In this document: positions 7,830 through 17,737 of the stretch, in pieces | Layout of the letters: each line of letters starts with the position of its first letter | Position numbering within the stretch: position 1 is the first letter of the stretch | Assembly (NCBI GenBank): GCA_026390435.1 | Contig: JAPLFY010000102.1 | Span: forward strand, 1-57,587 | Reading direction: 5' to 3' | DNA length: 57,587 nucleotides | Source of the DNA: Pseudomonadota bacterium | GTDB taxonomy: Bacteria; Bdellovibrionota_B; Oligoflexia; Oligoflexales; CAIYRB01 | The notes under the pieces: generated by a model | What the model was told of the DNA's origin: nothing | The model's database searches: none | The model's input: only the letters and a program-made list of their open reading frames with translations | Program-made: the position numbers and the translations under genes

Positions 7830-8432
7830 ATGGTCAAGTTTGCAACCTTACTTACCGGCATGGTCTTGTCTATTGGTGGCACCGCAGCCTCTGCAGCTGT
7901 TTGGGACATCGACGCATCCCACTCGTCCGCCAGCTTTAAAATCAAACACCTGGTCGTTGCCAATGTCCGTGGCGAAATTGGCGGCCTGAAGGGCACCGTC
8001 GATATTGATGATAAGAACATCGACAAATCGAAAGTCGTAGCTACTCTAGATGCAGCGCTGATCGACACTAAAAATGCGGATCGCGACAAGCATCTGCGTA
8101 GCCCCGATTTCTTTAACGCCGACAAATGCAAAGAAATCAAATTTGAGTCCAAGGCAGTGAAAGGCACAGTCGGCAATCTAAAAGTAACTGGGCCACTAAC
8201 GTTGAACTGCATCACAAAAAACGTGGAGCTCAGCGTCGAAGGCCCAACCGCACCGGTTAAGGGCTTCAAAGGTGAATGGCACCGCGGCCTAACAGCAACG
8301 GCAACCATCAACCGTAAAGATTTCGGCATCAGCTGGAATAAAACGCTCGACGGCGGCGGCTTAGTGCTTAGCGAGAACGTCGACATCACCCTAGATATCG
8401 AAGTAGTTGGCCAAGAAAAGCCAGCTCACTAA
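7830..8432 (+). CDS. YceI-family periplasmic lipid-binding protein
   Basis: 200 residues with a signal peptide (MVKFATLLTGMVLSIGG, cleavage expected after TAASA, about residue 22). The mature protein starts VWDIDASHSSASFKIKHLVV, the classic YceI opening. SPDFFNADKCKEIKFESKAV and WHRGLTATATINRKDFGISW follow, also diagnostic. YceI proteins are lipocalin-like barrels that bind polyisoprenoid-type lipids in the periplasm. The 200-residue length is normal for the family. A hairpin terminator follows. It is transcribed divergently from infC. Confidence 0.93.
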   Translation: MVKFATLLTGMVLSIGGTAASAAVWDIDASHSSASFKIKHLVVANVRGEIGGLKGTVDIDDKNIDKSKVVATLDAALIDTKNADRDKHLRSPDFFNADKCKEIKFESKAVKGTVGNLKVTGPLTLNCITKNVELSVEGPTAPVKGFKGEWHRGLTATATINRKDFGISWNKTLDGGGLVLSENVDITLDIEVVGQEKPAH

Positions 8433-8473
8433 AATTTCTTGTTCTTGAATTTCTTGTAGGCATCGTCCTAACG

Positions 8474-8512
8474 AAATCAGCCCCAGCGCTTTTGCTCTGG
8501 GGCTGATTTGTT
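8474..8512 (+). terminator. Intrinsic terminator of the yceI-like gene
   Basis: 13-bp perfect stem (AAATCAGCCCCAG/CTGGGGCTGATTT) with a 10-base loop, followed by GTTT, 41 bases after the stop. Its AT-rich base means it could work in both directions. Confidence 0.85.
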
Positions 8513-8714
8513 TACGGCAGCCTATTAAACGCCGGGAAGAGTGCTACGCTTCGCAAAGATCTCTGGGCTCTCGCCCTGCTCTTCCTGAGCATCGAAAGAC
8601 TCATGATCAAAGTGCGTCAGCGACGCTGATAAAGCCAACCACCTTATCAAGCATAGCTGAGATCACAAAGACAAACAGCTCAAGAGTATCCGCCAATCGA
8701 CCTCGCACGCCTAC

Positions 8715-10046
8715 TTACAGAATCGTTGCGGCCGTTGTTGCCAACTCGCTGCGCTCGCCACGGTTCAGCGTGACGTGTGCCGCGATAGCCTGGTTACGAA
8801 ACTTCTCAATGACATAAGTTAGGCCGTTATTTTGCGAGTCGATGTAGGGATTATCAATCTGATAGGGGTCGCCCGTCAGAACAATCTTGGTACCCTCACC
8901 TGCCCGCGTCAAAATGGTCTTAATCTCATGCGGCGTGAGGTTTTGTGACTCATCGACGACAAAGAAGATATTCGGCAAAGACCGACCACGAATATAAGTC
9001 AACGGCTCAACCTGAAGCATGCCTTGGTTGATAAGCTCCTGGTAGTTCTTACTCAGCCGCTTTTGCCGCGTATGAGTGCCCCCGCTAAGCAACAGTTCCA
9101 GGTTGTCATAAATCGGCTGCATCCATGGGTTTAACTTTTCCTCGAGGTCGCCGGGTAAAAATCCGATGTCCTTACCTAAAGGAAACACAGGACGCGCTAC
9201 GAGCAATTTATGATACTCGTCCTCATCCGTAGTCTTGGCTAATCCCGCGGCGATGGCGAGGAGCGTCTTACCCGTACCCGCGTTACCACTGAGCGTCACA
9301 AGCTTGATGTTGTCATCGAGCAGCGCTGCCAAGGCGAAAGTCTGTTCGATATTGCGCGGATAAATACCCCACACACCCTCAGCATGATTTTCCAGCATCT
9401 GAACGACACCAGAGTGAACGTCAAATCGGCCGTAAACAACCTGATTAGGATCCTTCTCATCTTCTAAAACAATATAGTGGTTAGGCATGATCTCAATGCC
9501 GTCCAACTTAATCTGGCGCTTGGTGTAAAACTCGTTGATGGTACGAGCATCCACCTTAAGATTGAGAATACCGCTATAAAGGTGCGAGATGTCGACTTTA
9601 TCAGCTTCGAAATCCTCGGCCAAAATACCGAAGGCATCTGACTTGATCCGAAGATTCGAGTCCTTAGTAATGACGATCACAGCACGAGACTCGCCAAACT
9701 GCTTTTGCAAAGTCAGGGCGATCGCTAGAATGTGATTATCCGTTCCGTCCACTAGCAGCTCGGGCATAATCTCCATGTTGTGGCCGAGATAAACAAACAG
9801 GCTGCCACTGTCGACACGGTCCTCAAAAAGCCTCACGCCTGATGAAAGCGTCCCTCGGGTCCGCAGCCTGTCCAATATCCGGGAGACCTCACGGGCATTG
9901 CGGCCGGTCTCGCTTTGGTCTTTCTTAAATGTGTCGATCTCCTCGATCACGGAGATCGGAATCACCACATCGTTGTCGTCAAATTTGAAGATGCTGTCCG
10001 GGCTGTTGAGCAGCACGTTAGTATCAAGAATGAAGACTTTTTTCAT
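8715..10046 (-). CDS. PIN domain-PhoH ATPase (PhoH2/YlaK type)
   Basis: 443 residues from ATG 10046; an upstream in-frame start at 10073 would add nine unconserved residues. The N-terminal PIN domain starts KKVFILDTNVLL with the catalytic Asp, then ISVIEEIDTFKK and ITKDSNLRIKSDAFG. The C-terminal PhoH ATPase has Walker A SGNAGTGKT (about 253-261), a PhoH signature in RGRSLPNIFFVVDESQNLT (Walker B DE) and LTGDPYQID. PIN-PhoH proteins have RNA helicase and ribonuclease activity in studied members. The gene is divergent from prkA across about 130 bases that must hold both promoters. Confidence 0.93.
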   Translation of the reverse strand: MKKVFILDTNVLLNSPDSIFKFDDNDVVIPISVIEEIDTFKKDQSETGRNAREVSRILDRLRTRGTLSSGVRLFEDRVDSGSLFVYLGHNMEIMPELLVDGTDNHILAIALTLQKQFGESRAVIVITKDSNLRIKSDAFGILAEDFEADKVDISHLYSGILNLKVDARTINEFYTKRQIKLDGIEIMPNHYIVLEDEKDPNQVVYGRFDVHSGVVQMLENHAEGVWGIYPRNIEQTFALAALLDDNIKLVTLSGNAGTGKTLLAIAAGLAKTTDEDEYHKLLVARPVFPLGKDIGFLPGDLEEKLNPWMQPIYDNLELLLSGGTHTRQKRLSKNYQELINQGMLQVEPLTYIRGRSLPNIFFVVDESQNLTPHEIKTILTRAGEGTKIVLTGDPYQIDNPYIDSQNNGLTYVIEKFRNQAIAAHVTLNRGERSELATTAATIL

Positions 10047-10173
10047 GGAACTCTTCTGGCCGCAGCCGCACAAAAAAAATGATTGATAGCTAAATATAGA
10101 TACTTACTTAAGTATTGTCATGGGTTATTATCCGACAAAGAATTAGCAAAAGTAGCCAGCGAGGCCTTCGATT

Positions 10174-12435
10174 ATGGAACTCGACGCCGTTCAAGCCATT
10201 AACGAATTGTCGCGGCAGCATCGCGAGCATTTCCAAGAACAACGGATCATCCTACCGTTCATAGAATATTTAGATCTGGTAAAGGAAAATCCCAACACCC
10301 TGATTCGCAGCTCTGCCGAGTACATCCGCGACACTTTCGATCATTTCGGCAGGCGTGATCTAGGCAAGAATCAAGGGGTCCGCTTCAAGATCTTCGACAT
10401 TGATAGGGAAAAAACCGGCCCTATAGTCGGGGGTGAATCAGTACAAGAAGACATCTACAATATCCTCCAGTCCTTTGTCCGCCAGGGATACATCAACAAA
10501 TTAATCCTACTGCATGGTCCAAACGGCTCCGCCAAGACGTCGACCGTCGAGGCGATTGCACACGGGATGCAGAAATACAGCGAACTGCCCGAGGGAGCCG
10601 TCTACAGCTTCAATTGGATTTTCCCAAGCGAAAAAGCGGCGCCAGCACCGCTTAAAGGCGACACTGGGCCGATTGGCTTTGGCGCCCTGAAAGAATCGGA
10701 TGTCGATGCTCACGGATCCTACGCACTTCTTGACGATTCCGTGATTGTGTCGAAAATTCACTCAGATTTTAAAGACAATCCGATTTTCTTGGTCCCCATG
10801 CCTCAGCGCGAAGCTTGGCTACGTCGCTGGATTGCGGCGAGCGAAAACATCCGCCCCGAAGACGTTGAGCTACCACCGCATATTCGCCAGGCCGGCCTCT
10901 CTAAACGTAACCAATTGATCTATGAGAATTTACTCAATGCCTACGATGGCGACGTAGCGAAAGTACTGCGGCATGTGCAAGTAGAGCGCTTTTTCTTTTC
11001 GCGGCAATACCGTGTCGGCATCTCCACAGTCGAACCTCAGATGGCAGTAGATGCGGTGGAAAAGCAATTGACCATGGACCGCAATATCCAGAACTTGCCA
11101 TCGGTCCTGCATAATATTCGCTACTACGAAGCCCAGGGCGAGCTGATCGAGGCAAATCGTGGCTTACTGGAATTCTCAGACTTGCTGAAGCGCCCTCTAG
11201 AGGCGTTTAAGTATCTGTTAACCACAGTGGAAAAGTCTTCGGTGAGCCTGCCATCGTCGACAGCCAATTTAGATATGGTTTTCTTGGCTACTACGAACGA
11301 AAAACACCTAGACTCCTTCAAAACGATTCCTGACTTCAGCTCATTCCGCGGACGCTTTGAGCTGGTGACTGTCCCCTATCTCCTCCGGCCATCTCAAGAG
11401 ATGCAAATCTATAGCCGCGACGTAGAGGCACTGGCGAAGTCAAAGAAATTTGCTCCTCATTCCCTCAGATTGCTCTGTCTATGGGCTGTGATGACTCGGT
11501 ATAAACAACCGGATCCGGAATATTATGATGCCGCTCATCGTGGTCTCATCGCCCGCCTAGACCCTAGGTCAAAAGTCCATCTCTACGAAGACGAACTCAT
11601 GCGACCGATGTTTAAACAGGCCGAGGAGGCGCAGCTTCGCGAGCTTAGGTCCCGGATCATTAATGAATCCGTGGGTCTTGTAGTTTATGAGGGCCGGTTT
11701 GGCGCTTCGCCGCGGGAAATTAAACAGATCCTCCAGCGCGCCTCACAAAATCCCAATTATCAGTCCGTCCTGCCGATGGCTATCTTTGAAGAGCTCGAGC
11801 GGATCATCAAAGACCGCACAGTTTATGAGTTCCTGCAATTTGAGCCACGCGGCAAATATCATGACGCGGCACTATTCATTGGCGTTATTAAAGATGAATT
11901 CGCCGACATCTTTGAACTCGAATCACTGCGCGCGATGTCGATGGTAGCAGAAGAAGAGTATGAGAAACTGCTCAGTCGCTACATCGAAAATGTGGTGGCC
12001 GAAGTCAAACGAGAAAAAATCTACAACACCGCATCCGAGCAGTATGAACCGGCAAATCAAGCTCTGATGCTAGAAGTTGAGCGCATAGCTGGCATTCAGG
12101 GTGCTGCAGACAGGCATAGAGAGAGCCTACTCAGTCGCCTGGCAAGCTGGCGCATCGATCATCCTAAAGATGACCTAGACTTAGGAATGGTGTTCCAGGA
12201 CATCCTGAGCAAGATTCAGGAGCACTACCACACCCAGCACAAGAGTGTCGTGCAGGTCATCTATCAGGCAATGCTCCTAATTGGCACTGACGAAGAGCGG
12301 ACGTTGAGCGACAAAGATAAAGAATCAGCTCGCGAAACCTACGCTGAACTGCAGCGCAGGTTCGGCTATGATGAGCTGTCGGCTAAGGAGTCGCTCAAGT
12401 TTATGCTCAAGCACAACAAGAAGCGCAAAAAATAG
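10174..12435 (+). CDS. prkA: PrkA-family serine protein kinase/AAA+ protein
   Basis: 753 residues, about 100 longer than typical PrkA (about 640). It has an N-terminal AAA+ module with Walker A LLHGPNGSAKTSTVEAI (about residues 111-127), the PrkA-specific FNWIFPSEK, and FLATTNEKHLDSFKT in the central part, followed by a kinase-like C-terminal region. PrkA phosphorylates proteins during starvation and, in Bacillus, also acts as a Lon-like protease. In many proteobacteria it is encoded with YeaH and SpoVR; neither is seen here. ATG has GAGG 9 bases upstream. It ends 2 bases from the convergent HD gene. Confidence 0.9.
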   Translation: MELDAVQAINELSRQHREHFQEQRIILPFIEYLDLVKENPNTLIRSSAEYIRDTFDHFGRRDLGKNQGVRFKIFDIDREKTGPIVGGESVQEDIYNILQSFVRQGYINKLILLHGPNGSAKTSTVEAIAHGMQKYSELPEGAVYSFNWIFPSEKAAPAPLKGDTGPIGFGALKESDVDAHGSYALLDDSVIVSKIHSDFKDNPIFLVPMPQREAWLRRWIAASENIRPEDVELPPHIRQAGLSKRNQLIYENLLNAYDGDVAKVLRHVQVERFFFSRQYRVGISTVEPQMAVDAVEKQLTMDRNIQNLPSVLHNIRYYEAQGELIEANRGLLEFSDLLKRPLEAFKYLLTTVEKSSVSLPSSTANLDMVFLATTNEKHLDSFKTIPDFSSFRGRFELVTVPYLLRPSQEMQIYSRDVEALAKSKKFAPHSLRLLCLWAVMTRYKQPDPEYYDAAHRGLIARLDPRSKVHLYEDELMRPMFKQAEEAQLRELRSRIINESVGLVVYEGRFGASPREIKQILQRASQNPNYQSVLPMAIFEELERIIKDRTVYEFLQFEPRGKYHDAALFIGVIKDEFADIFELESLRAMSMVAEEEYEKLLSRYIENVVAEVKREKIYNTASEQYEPANQALMLEVERIAGIQGAADRHRESLLSRLASWRIDHPKDDLDLGMVFQDILSKIQEHYHTQHKSVVQVIYQAMLLIGTDEERTLSDKDKESARETYAELQRRFGYDELSAKESLKFMLKHNKKRKK

Positions 12436-12437
12436 TC

Positions 12438-14000
12438 TTAGATCTGATCTCGCATGAGCTGCTTGATTTGTTCGGGGACAGACTGACCATCTGGTAGCAG
12501 TCTGTCCTCAACATATATGCGGCTAATGTGGACACGCGTATCGCCGGTGATCAGCGAAGGCGAGGCATAGTCCTCGATGGCGAACACACGCAGAAATTGG
12601 TGATCGTCCTTCTTAATCAGACGTAAATAATTATGACTAATCTCGTGCTCACGGCGAGTGCGGAAAGTCGTAAGCGAGCTTTCGGAAGAGACTTGTTCGA
12701 AAGGCACACCCTTAGCACGAAGCAACGCCGAGGCAGCACTCATCGCCTGCTCGCCAGCGCTGCTATCTTTACCCGTGATCTCGAACACCCGCTTCCAGAG
12801 TCGGCGCGTGCGCAGCAAGCTGACCACCAGTTCACGAAACTTTTCGCGCTCGACATCGGCCAGCCGCTCCGACGCGGTCATCAATGCAGGCTCGATATTG
12901 TACTCGTCCAGATCAGCGTAGGCTGTCAGGTCCGTCGGCAAGGTCCAGCCACCCAACATCCGCGCCAGATGCTGCATCATGGCCTCTGCTGCGACAGAGG
13001 TCTTGTGAAAATAAAGCTGCAGATACATCGAGTGACGGGCCCGCAAATAATCTTCAAATGCAGCGAGCCCAGACAAGTTAATCGCTAGATGGACACCTTG
13101 ATCTCTTTCATCAAAGTAAAGCGACAGCGATTCCTGAATTCTAGTCGCATCAAAAATACCGTACACGACCCCACATTCGCGGGAATCACGAAGCAGATAG
13201 TCCATCCGATCAGTATCAACTTCGCCTGAGATCAATTCGTGACAAAGGCGGTAAACACCGTGCTTATTCAGGGGCGACCCAGGCAGCGGCGAAATGGCTG
13301 GATTGATAATACTGACGACATCACGCGGCTCAATCTTAAGACTACCTTGATAAGTCGCATTTACTTCGGTCAACAATCGATCAACTAATAGTAGAGTATA
13401 GACCTCATGCCGTACCGGCCTTGTCGCTGGATCCTTGCCTGCAGCTGCAATATTTAGACACGACTCCTCTAGGTACTCACGTAAATAAAGCGGCACGATA
13501 TTTTTGTTGGCCGTTAAGATTGCCTTCCAACTTGGCAGAAAGCGCTCCCCGCTGTGCGAAAACGGCGGATGCCCAAGGTCATGCAGCAGCCCCGCTAGGC
13601 GGATGGCCTGCAGCGTATAAGGACAGCCGAATACTTCATCAATAATTGGGAAAGTAGGTGCTAGCAGTCCATGCACCAGAGTTTTGCCACCTATGGCGAC
13701 CCCGTGCCGCTCATTCGCCGCAAAGTCTCGGTAACGGCTGCAAGTCTGAGCGAGCCGCTTTTGATTGGAGCGGATTTTGCTCCAAGTCAATCCCGTGAGA
13801 TGCATCACGCCTAAGGAATGCTCAAATCGAGAATGCGTGGCGCCGGGAAAGACGAGCGACAGAAAGGCCAGCTGACGAATGCGGCGCAGCCGCTGCATCA
13901 TCGGGTGATCGATCACCTTGTCTTCAAGAGCAGTGACATCGACCGTGCCATGGACGTTGCCGCGAATCCGACGGACAATTTCTAATTCGATATCACTCAC
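12438..14000 (-). CDS. HD-domain phosphohydrolase (dNTP triphosphohydrolase-like)
   Basis: 520 residues with a GTG start inside the end of pyrD. The HD metal site is complete: HSRFEHSLGVMH (H61), LLHDLGHPPFSHS (H140-D141) and EVDTDRMDYLLRDS with the last Asp. The layout matches the SAMHD1/dGTPase-like group of HD proteins that split dNTPs or related nucleotides; the exact substrate cannot be told. The 8-base overlap with pyrD implies coupled translation and perhaps a link to pyrimidine nucleotide pools. Confidence 0.85.
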   Translation of the reverse strand: MSDIELEIVRRIRGNVHGTVDVTALEDKVIDHPMMQRLRRIRQLAFLSLVFPGATHSRFEHSLGVMHLTGLTWSKIRSNQKRLAQTCSRYRDFAANERHGVAIGGKTLVHGLLAPTFPIIDEVFGCPYTLQAIRLAGLLHDLGHPPFSHSGERFLPSWKAILTANKNIVPLYLREYLEESCLNIAAAGKDPATRPVRHEVYTLLLVDRLLTEVNATYQGSLKIEPRDVVSIINPAISPLPGSPLNKHGVYRLCHELISGEVDTDRMDYLLRDSRECGVVYGIFDATRIQESLSLYFDERDQGVHLAINLSGLAAFEDYLRARHSMYLQLYFHKTSVAAEAMMQHLARMLGGWTLPTDLTAYADLDEYNIEPALMTASERLADVEREKFRELVVSLLRTRRLWKRVFEITGKDSSAGEQAMSAASALLRAKGVPFEQVSSESSLTTFRTRREHEISHNYLRLIKKDDHQFLRVFAIEDYASPSLITGDTRVHISRIYVEDRLLPDGQSVPEQIKQLMRDQI

Positions 14001-15093
14001 GATAATAGCTACCTATCATATCTTGAACATGGCTGATGCCACGCAGCTGCAGTTCTGCAGCTAATTCAATGAGCAACTTACTGACTACCCACGGCCCTTG
14101 ATAAACAAGAGCTGTGTATATCTGCACGGCAAGCGCACCCCTTGCCATCTTATGATAAATATCAGCACCACTCAGAACGCCGCCAGTTGCGATCATCGGC
14201 AACTCACCACGGTGCACGCTGTGCGCCCACTCAAGGCAGGCCGTCGACGGGGCCATCAGTGGGTGGCCACTTTGACCACCGACCTCAGGAAACGTCACGC
14301 GATGAGTATTACTGACGATGATGCCGCGGAATCCGCGATGAGCAATCGCAGCAATGATCGCTTGAAATTCGCTGCGCTCCATATCTGGATCAAGCTTCAC
14401 CCATACCCGGGGCAGCATGACACCAACCTCATCAGCCAGACTATGAATAAAACTTGGCGTCGCCAAGTCGCGCAAACCGGGAGTATTGGGCGACGAGATA
14501 TTGACGACAAAATATTGCGCCAGTTGCTCAAAGGTCGTCATGACCTGCAGAAAATCATCGATAGCGCGGTCATTGGGCGTGGCTTTATTTTTGCCGCAGT
14601 TCACCCCGAGCGGCACGCGATCATGGCGCCAGTTTAGGCGGCGCAGTCGTTCCGCCACAGTAGCCGCACCGTCGCTGTTAAAGCCCATCCGGTTGATAAG
14701 GGCACGCTGCTCTGGTTGGCGAAACAGCCGTGGCTTTGGATTGCCCGCCTGTGGCCTGGGCGTGACCGTACCAATCTCAAGCATAGAGAAACCCATGCGA
14801 GCGAATGCTCCTGGCACCCGCGCATGTTTATCAAATCCTGCCGCTAGACCGATCGGATGTGCCAGCTCACCAATGCCCGGCACGTTAACGCGCATACCGG
14901 CGGTAAGCGGTTCGATGAAGGGCGCAGGCAGATAGTCAAGAAGACCACGCGCCAAAAGGCTCATACCTACATCATGAGCCATCTCTGCCGGCAGTAGGCG
15001 CAAGAGCGCCGTCCCTGCGGTCCCTAGCCAAGCTGCTAGAGACGCCCGCGACGGCAAATGGGCTGCAGATAATGACTTTGCTGTCTCATCCAT
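13993..15093 (-). CDS. pyrD: Dihydroorotate dehydrogenase (quinone), class 2
   Basis: 366 residues. Oxidises dihydroorotate to orotate in UMP synthesis, passing electrons to quinone at the inner membrane. Family motifs: LAAGFDKHARVPGAFARMGF, LEIGTVTPRPQAGNPKPRLF, INRMGFNSDG, GVNCGKNKATP and NISSPNTPGLRDL (catalytic Ser), then IIVSNT and the FMN-phosphate-binding ATGGVLSGADIY. The N-terminal helical extension (residues 1-60) is the membrane/quinone-binding part that marks class 2. First gene of a two-gene unit with the HD hydrolase. Confidence 0.95.
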   Translation of the reverse strand: MDETAKSLSAAHLPSRASLAAWLGTAGTALLRLLPAEMAHDVGMSLLARGLLDYLPAPFIEPLTAGMRVNVPGIGELAHPIGLAAGFDKHARVPGAFARMGFSMLEIGTVTPRPQAGNPKPRLFRQPEQRALINRMGFNSDGAATVAERLRRLNWRHDRVPLGVNCGKNKATPNDRAIDDFLQVMTTFEQLAQYFVVNISSPNTPGLRDLATPSFIHSLADEVGVMLPRVWVKLDPDMERSEFQAIIAAIAHRGFRGIIVSNTHRVTFPEVGGQSGHPLMAPSTACLEWAHSVHRGELPMIATGGVLSGADIYHKMARGALAVQIYTALVYQGPWVVSKLLIELAAELQLRGISHVQDMIGSYYRE

Positions 15094-15298
15094 GCGGCGC
15101 AGCTTAACCTGTCAGCCCGTCGACACTCAAGAGATTAACCTACCTAGGCAGATCGTGTATAATCAGAGGAGACCAACCTTGCCCAGCGCCGTTTCTACCT
15201 ACTCAAGATGACCTAATTCCACTTTCCGTACTACTTCTAGGCTCTTAGCCAAGCTCAACAAGCACCTATATAACATTGTCATAACTGGGGGATGCACT

Positions 15299-17560
15299 GT
15301 GAACCTGAATGTGCTGCGCTATCGCGCTCGTCCTGAGGAAGAGTGGCGGACGTGGAAGTTTAACCCGACGAGCGGTCGTTTGCGTTCCTACCTGTATATC
15401 GGCGCCCCCAGGCAGGACCTCGCTGAGATTGCCGCAGGATTAGTTTATGCACTTACGGGCACTTGCGCGCCAAACAAGGTGCATGAAGTGGCCCTGCAAC
15501 TAAGCGATGACGGTGGTCACACTTGGGTGGTGCAACGTCGTGGCAACACCTCGCGAGTGATGCGTGACGGCGTCGCTCTAGCCGCTGGTGATGGCGAAAC
15601 GGCCTTGGCGGTAGCGCTCTTTGATCACGAGCAGCCCCTGCAACCGAATGCCGAGGTAGCCCAATTTGATGTCCAGAGCATCGCCGATGAACTGCGGATT
15701 TTACCCCTAGGGCCAAGCGTCGAGGGAGCCGCAGCTCACAGCGTCAAAGATATCGCCCAGCAACAAATGCTTATGTTAGCTGGGAAATGTGCTGAGAATT
15801 TTAAATTACCGCAGCTAGCAGAGCCGCGGCTGATCACGCAACTCGCCGGAAAACTGTCCCCGCTGCACATCCAGTATCACGAACTAGCACGCCAGTTTCA
15901 GGACCTAAAAGAAGAAACCCAAGGCTTTGTCGCCACGGAAACACCGCAGGTAGCCGCTCTTGCTAGTGAACTTGAACTCCTCGACAAACTTGCCGAGATA
16001 GCTGCGCCGCTGCTGCAACCAGGCGTCACCCTTAAATCACTCAAAGATGACTTAGCCAAAGTCGACGGTGATGTCGCCGACCTATGCAGCAGCATGGGCA
16101 TCGACGCCAGTGAAGGCAAAGTGCCTCCATGTGACTTCCGCTCTGCCATCGCCGTCCTCAGTCGCCTGGAAGCATATTCGCGCCTCATTCACGCCACACA
16201 AGACGCGAGACGCTACTACCAAGAACATCTAGAACCCGCCCACCAACGCTACGTACGCCTCGCCGAAAACGGTATCGCCAGCGATCGACAAGTGGCTAGC
16301 GAACTCGAGCAATGTCTCGCCTCCCTCCAAATCAGACTGCGCCAACGGAATGTGAAGGCCACCAGTCACGGCGAGGACAGCATCAAACCCAAGACTTGGT
16401 TTGAACGCTTGAAAGCCAAACCAGGTGACGTCGACCAGGCACCAGAAGACAACGTCGTCGATGCCCAAGTGGCCGCCGATCTCGAGACTGCTGAGATGGC
16501 AATCAGCTACGCGCTCAAACGGGTTAAAGAACTGAATAATGGCCTAGACGTGGCACGTCGCCAACATGACAGCGCTCTTGCCGCTATCGACAAAGCCCAT
16601 GAAGACCTCGTGCGTAGCTACGGCAAAGTGCGTGAGCAATGGCTGGCGACCGCGCGTAAATCAACTCTCCCAGAAGATCTGGATCTAAATAAACTTTTGG
16701 TAATCGCCGGAAAACACGGCAAGCTCTCGGCACTCACTGATAAACGCATCGACTTGATGCAAAAACTCCAGCGTTTCAGCGCCAACCTGGTCAAGAGCGA
16801 ACGACTCGTCCGAGACTGGCGACAACTCACGGGGAGTCAAAATGCATCTGACCTAAGTAGTCCGAATATTTTACTTGCGGAAGTGCAGGGACTTCTTCGC
16901 TACCGTGACAACAAGCGTAAGCGCTTCGAACAATTAAAAGGAGCTGCAGCTGAGGTTAAAGCCAGCGCCAGTCTGCGCGAGCTGTTAAAGGCTAGACGCA
17001 AGATGCTTTTGGCAACGTGGCAGACCGCGTTCGACGATACCGGAATCCCGGTCTTCCCTATCCACGATGACCGTTGCCCCGAGTTACTGAAATCAGCAAC
17101 TATCATCGCAGCTTTGACCATGGTTCACGTATCCCATGAGCCGACGGAGAGAAAACTCGAGATCGCCGAGCAAAGCGAGGCAGTTCTGAGCATTTACCTC
17201 TGGGATGAAGAGAAGAGCGCGCAAAAACATCGCCTAGCGATGCTTAATGCAATTGATGCGTCTACCCCGGCCGAGCCAAGGGTTTTCCTGGTAGCTGACC
17301 TAGACTTTGCCGCCATGCTAGGCCCCGCCGGACTGGGCCGCGGCCAATTGATTGAAAAACCAATACCAGCCACTGGCTCAGCGACCGTCACCGGATCCAC
17401 GCCGACAGCGAGGACGCAAACAGTCGTTAAACAACCAGCCAATATCGGACCACAAACACCAAATACCCGGGTAACTATCGGAACGATTGCACCCGCAGTC
17501 AATCCGATGTTGAGTGAACGGGCTCGCCGTGCACTGGAGACCCTGACGGTCAAAAGATGA
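15299..17560 (+). CDS. Large coiled-coil protein, possibly a degenerate SMC/YhaN-like protein
   Basis: 753 residues, GTG start with GGGGGA just upstream. The first 100 residues (WRTWKFNPTSGRLRSYLYIG, VALQLSDDGGHTW) recall the N-terminal strands of YhaN/RecN-type ATPases, but no Walker A is found. Residues about 180-560 are rich in Leu, Ala, Glu and Lys with long helical stretches (coiled coil). About 570-680 is globular and includes IYLWDEEKSAQKHRLAMLNA and RVFLVADLDFAAML, which may echo a Walker B/D-loop region. The tail (about 690-753) is Thr/Pro-rich and probably disordered. A terminator hairpin follows. Function unknown. Confidence 0.7.
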   Translation: MNLNVLRYRARPEEEWRTWKFNPTSGRLRSYLYIGAPRQDLAEIAAGLVYALTGTCAPNKVHEVALQLSDDGGHTWVVQRRGNTSRVMRDGVALAAGDGETALAVALFDHEQPLQPNAEVAQFDVQSIADELRILPLGPSVEGAAAHSVKDIAQQQMLMLAGKCAENFKLPQLAEPRLITQLAGKLSPLHIQYHELARQFQDLKEETQGFVATETPQVAALASELELLDKLAEIAAPLLQPGVTLKSLKDDLAKVDGDVADLCSSMGIDASEGKVPPCDFRSAIAVLSRLEAYSRLIHATQDARRYYQEHLEPAHQRYVRLAENGIASDRQVASELEQCLASLQIRLRQRNVKATSHGEDSIKPKTWFERLKAKPGDVDQAPEDNVVDAQVAADLETAEMAISYALKRVKELNNGLDVARRQHDSALAAIDKAHEDLVRSYGKVREQWLATARKSTLPEDLDLNKLLVIAGKHGKLSALTDKRIDLMQKLQRFSANLVKSERLVRDWRQLTGSQNASDLSSPNILLAEVQGLLRYRDNKRKRFEQLKGAAAEVKASASLRELLKARRKMLLATWQTAFDDTGIPVFPIHDDRCPELLKSATIIAALTMVHVSHEPTERKLEIAEQSEAVLSIYLWDEEKSAQKHRLAMLNAIDASTPAEPRVFLVADLDFAAMLGPAGLGRGQLIEKPIPATGSATVTGSTPTARTQTVVKQPANIGPQTPNTRVTIGTIAPAVNPMLSERARRALETLTVKR

Positions 17561-17604
17561 CCCTTTTAACCCGGCCAAATCGGTTCCGCTAAGCCTACGG
17601 TCCG

Positions 17605-17660
17605 ACAAACCCAATTTCTCTGGCACCTGTAATTGCCCGGGAAATATGGGTTTTGTTTTT
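17605..17660 (+). terminator. Terminator with T-rich tail
   Basis: ACAAACCCA at 17605 pairs with TGGGTTTTGT (one bulge) and is extended by ATTTC/GGAAAT. The stem runs into TTTTTATT, 45 bases after the coiled-coil gene. Confidence 0.65.
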
Positions 17661-17737
17661 ATTACTAAAGCTCTCTATGGCTCTAACCGAATGACCCCTC
17701 AGTAACGCGGTTCGGGTTACACAATGGGAGCCTTAAC

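Noticed and set aside
10080-10173. Specific -35/-10 boxes between the PIN-PhoH and prkA genes
   Set aside because: Several AT-rich hexamers are possible and none stands out; a promoter pair must exist but cannot be placed by eye.
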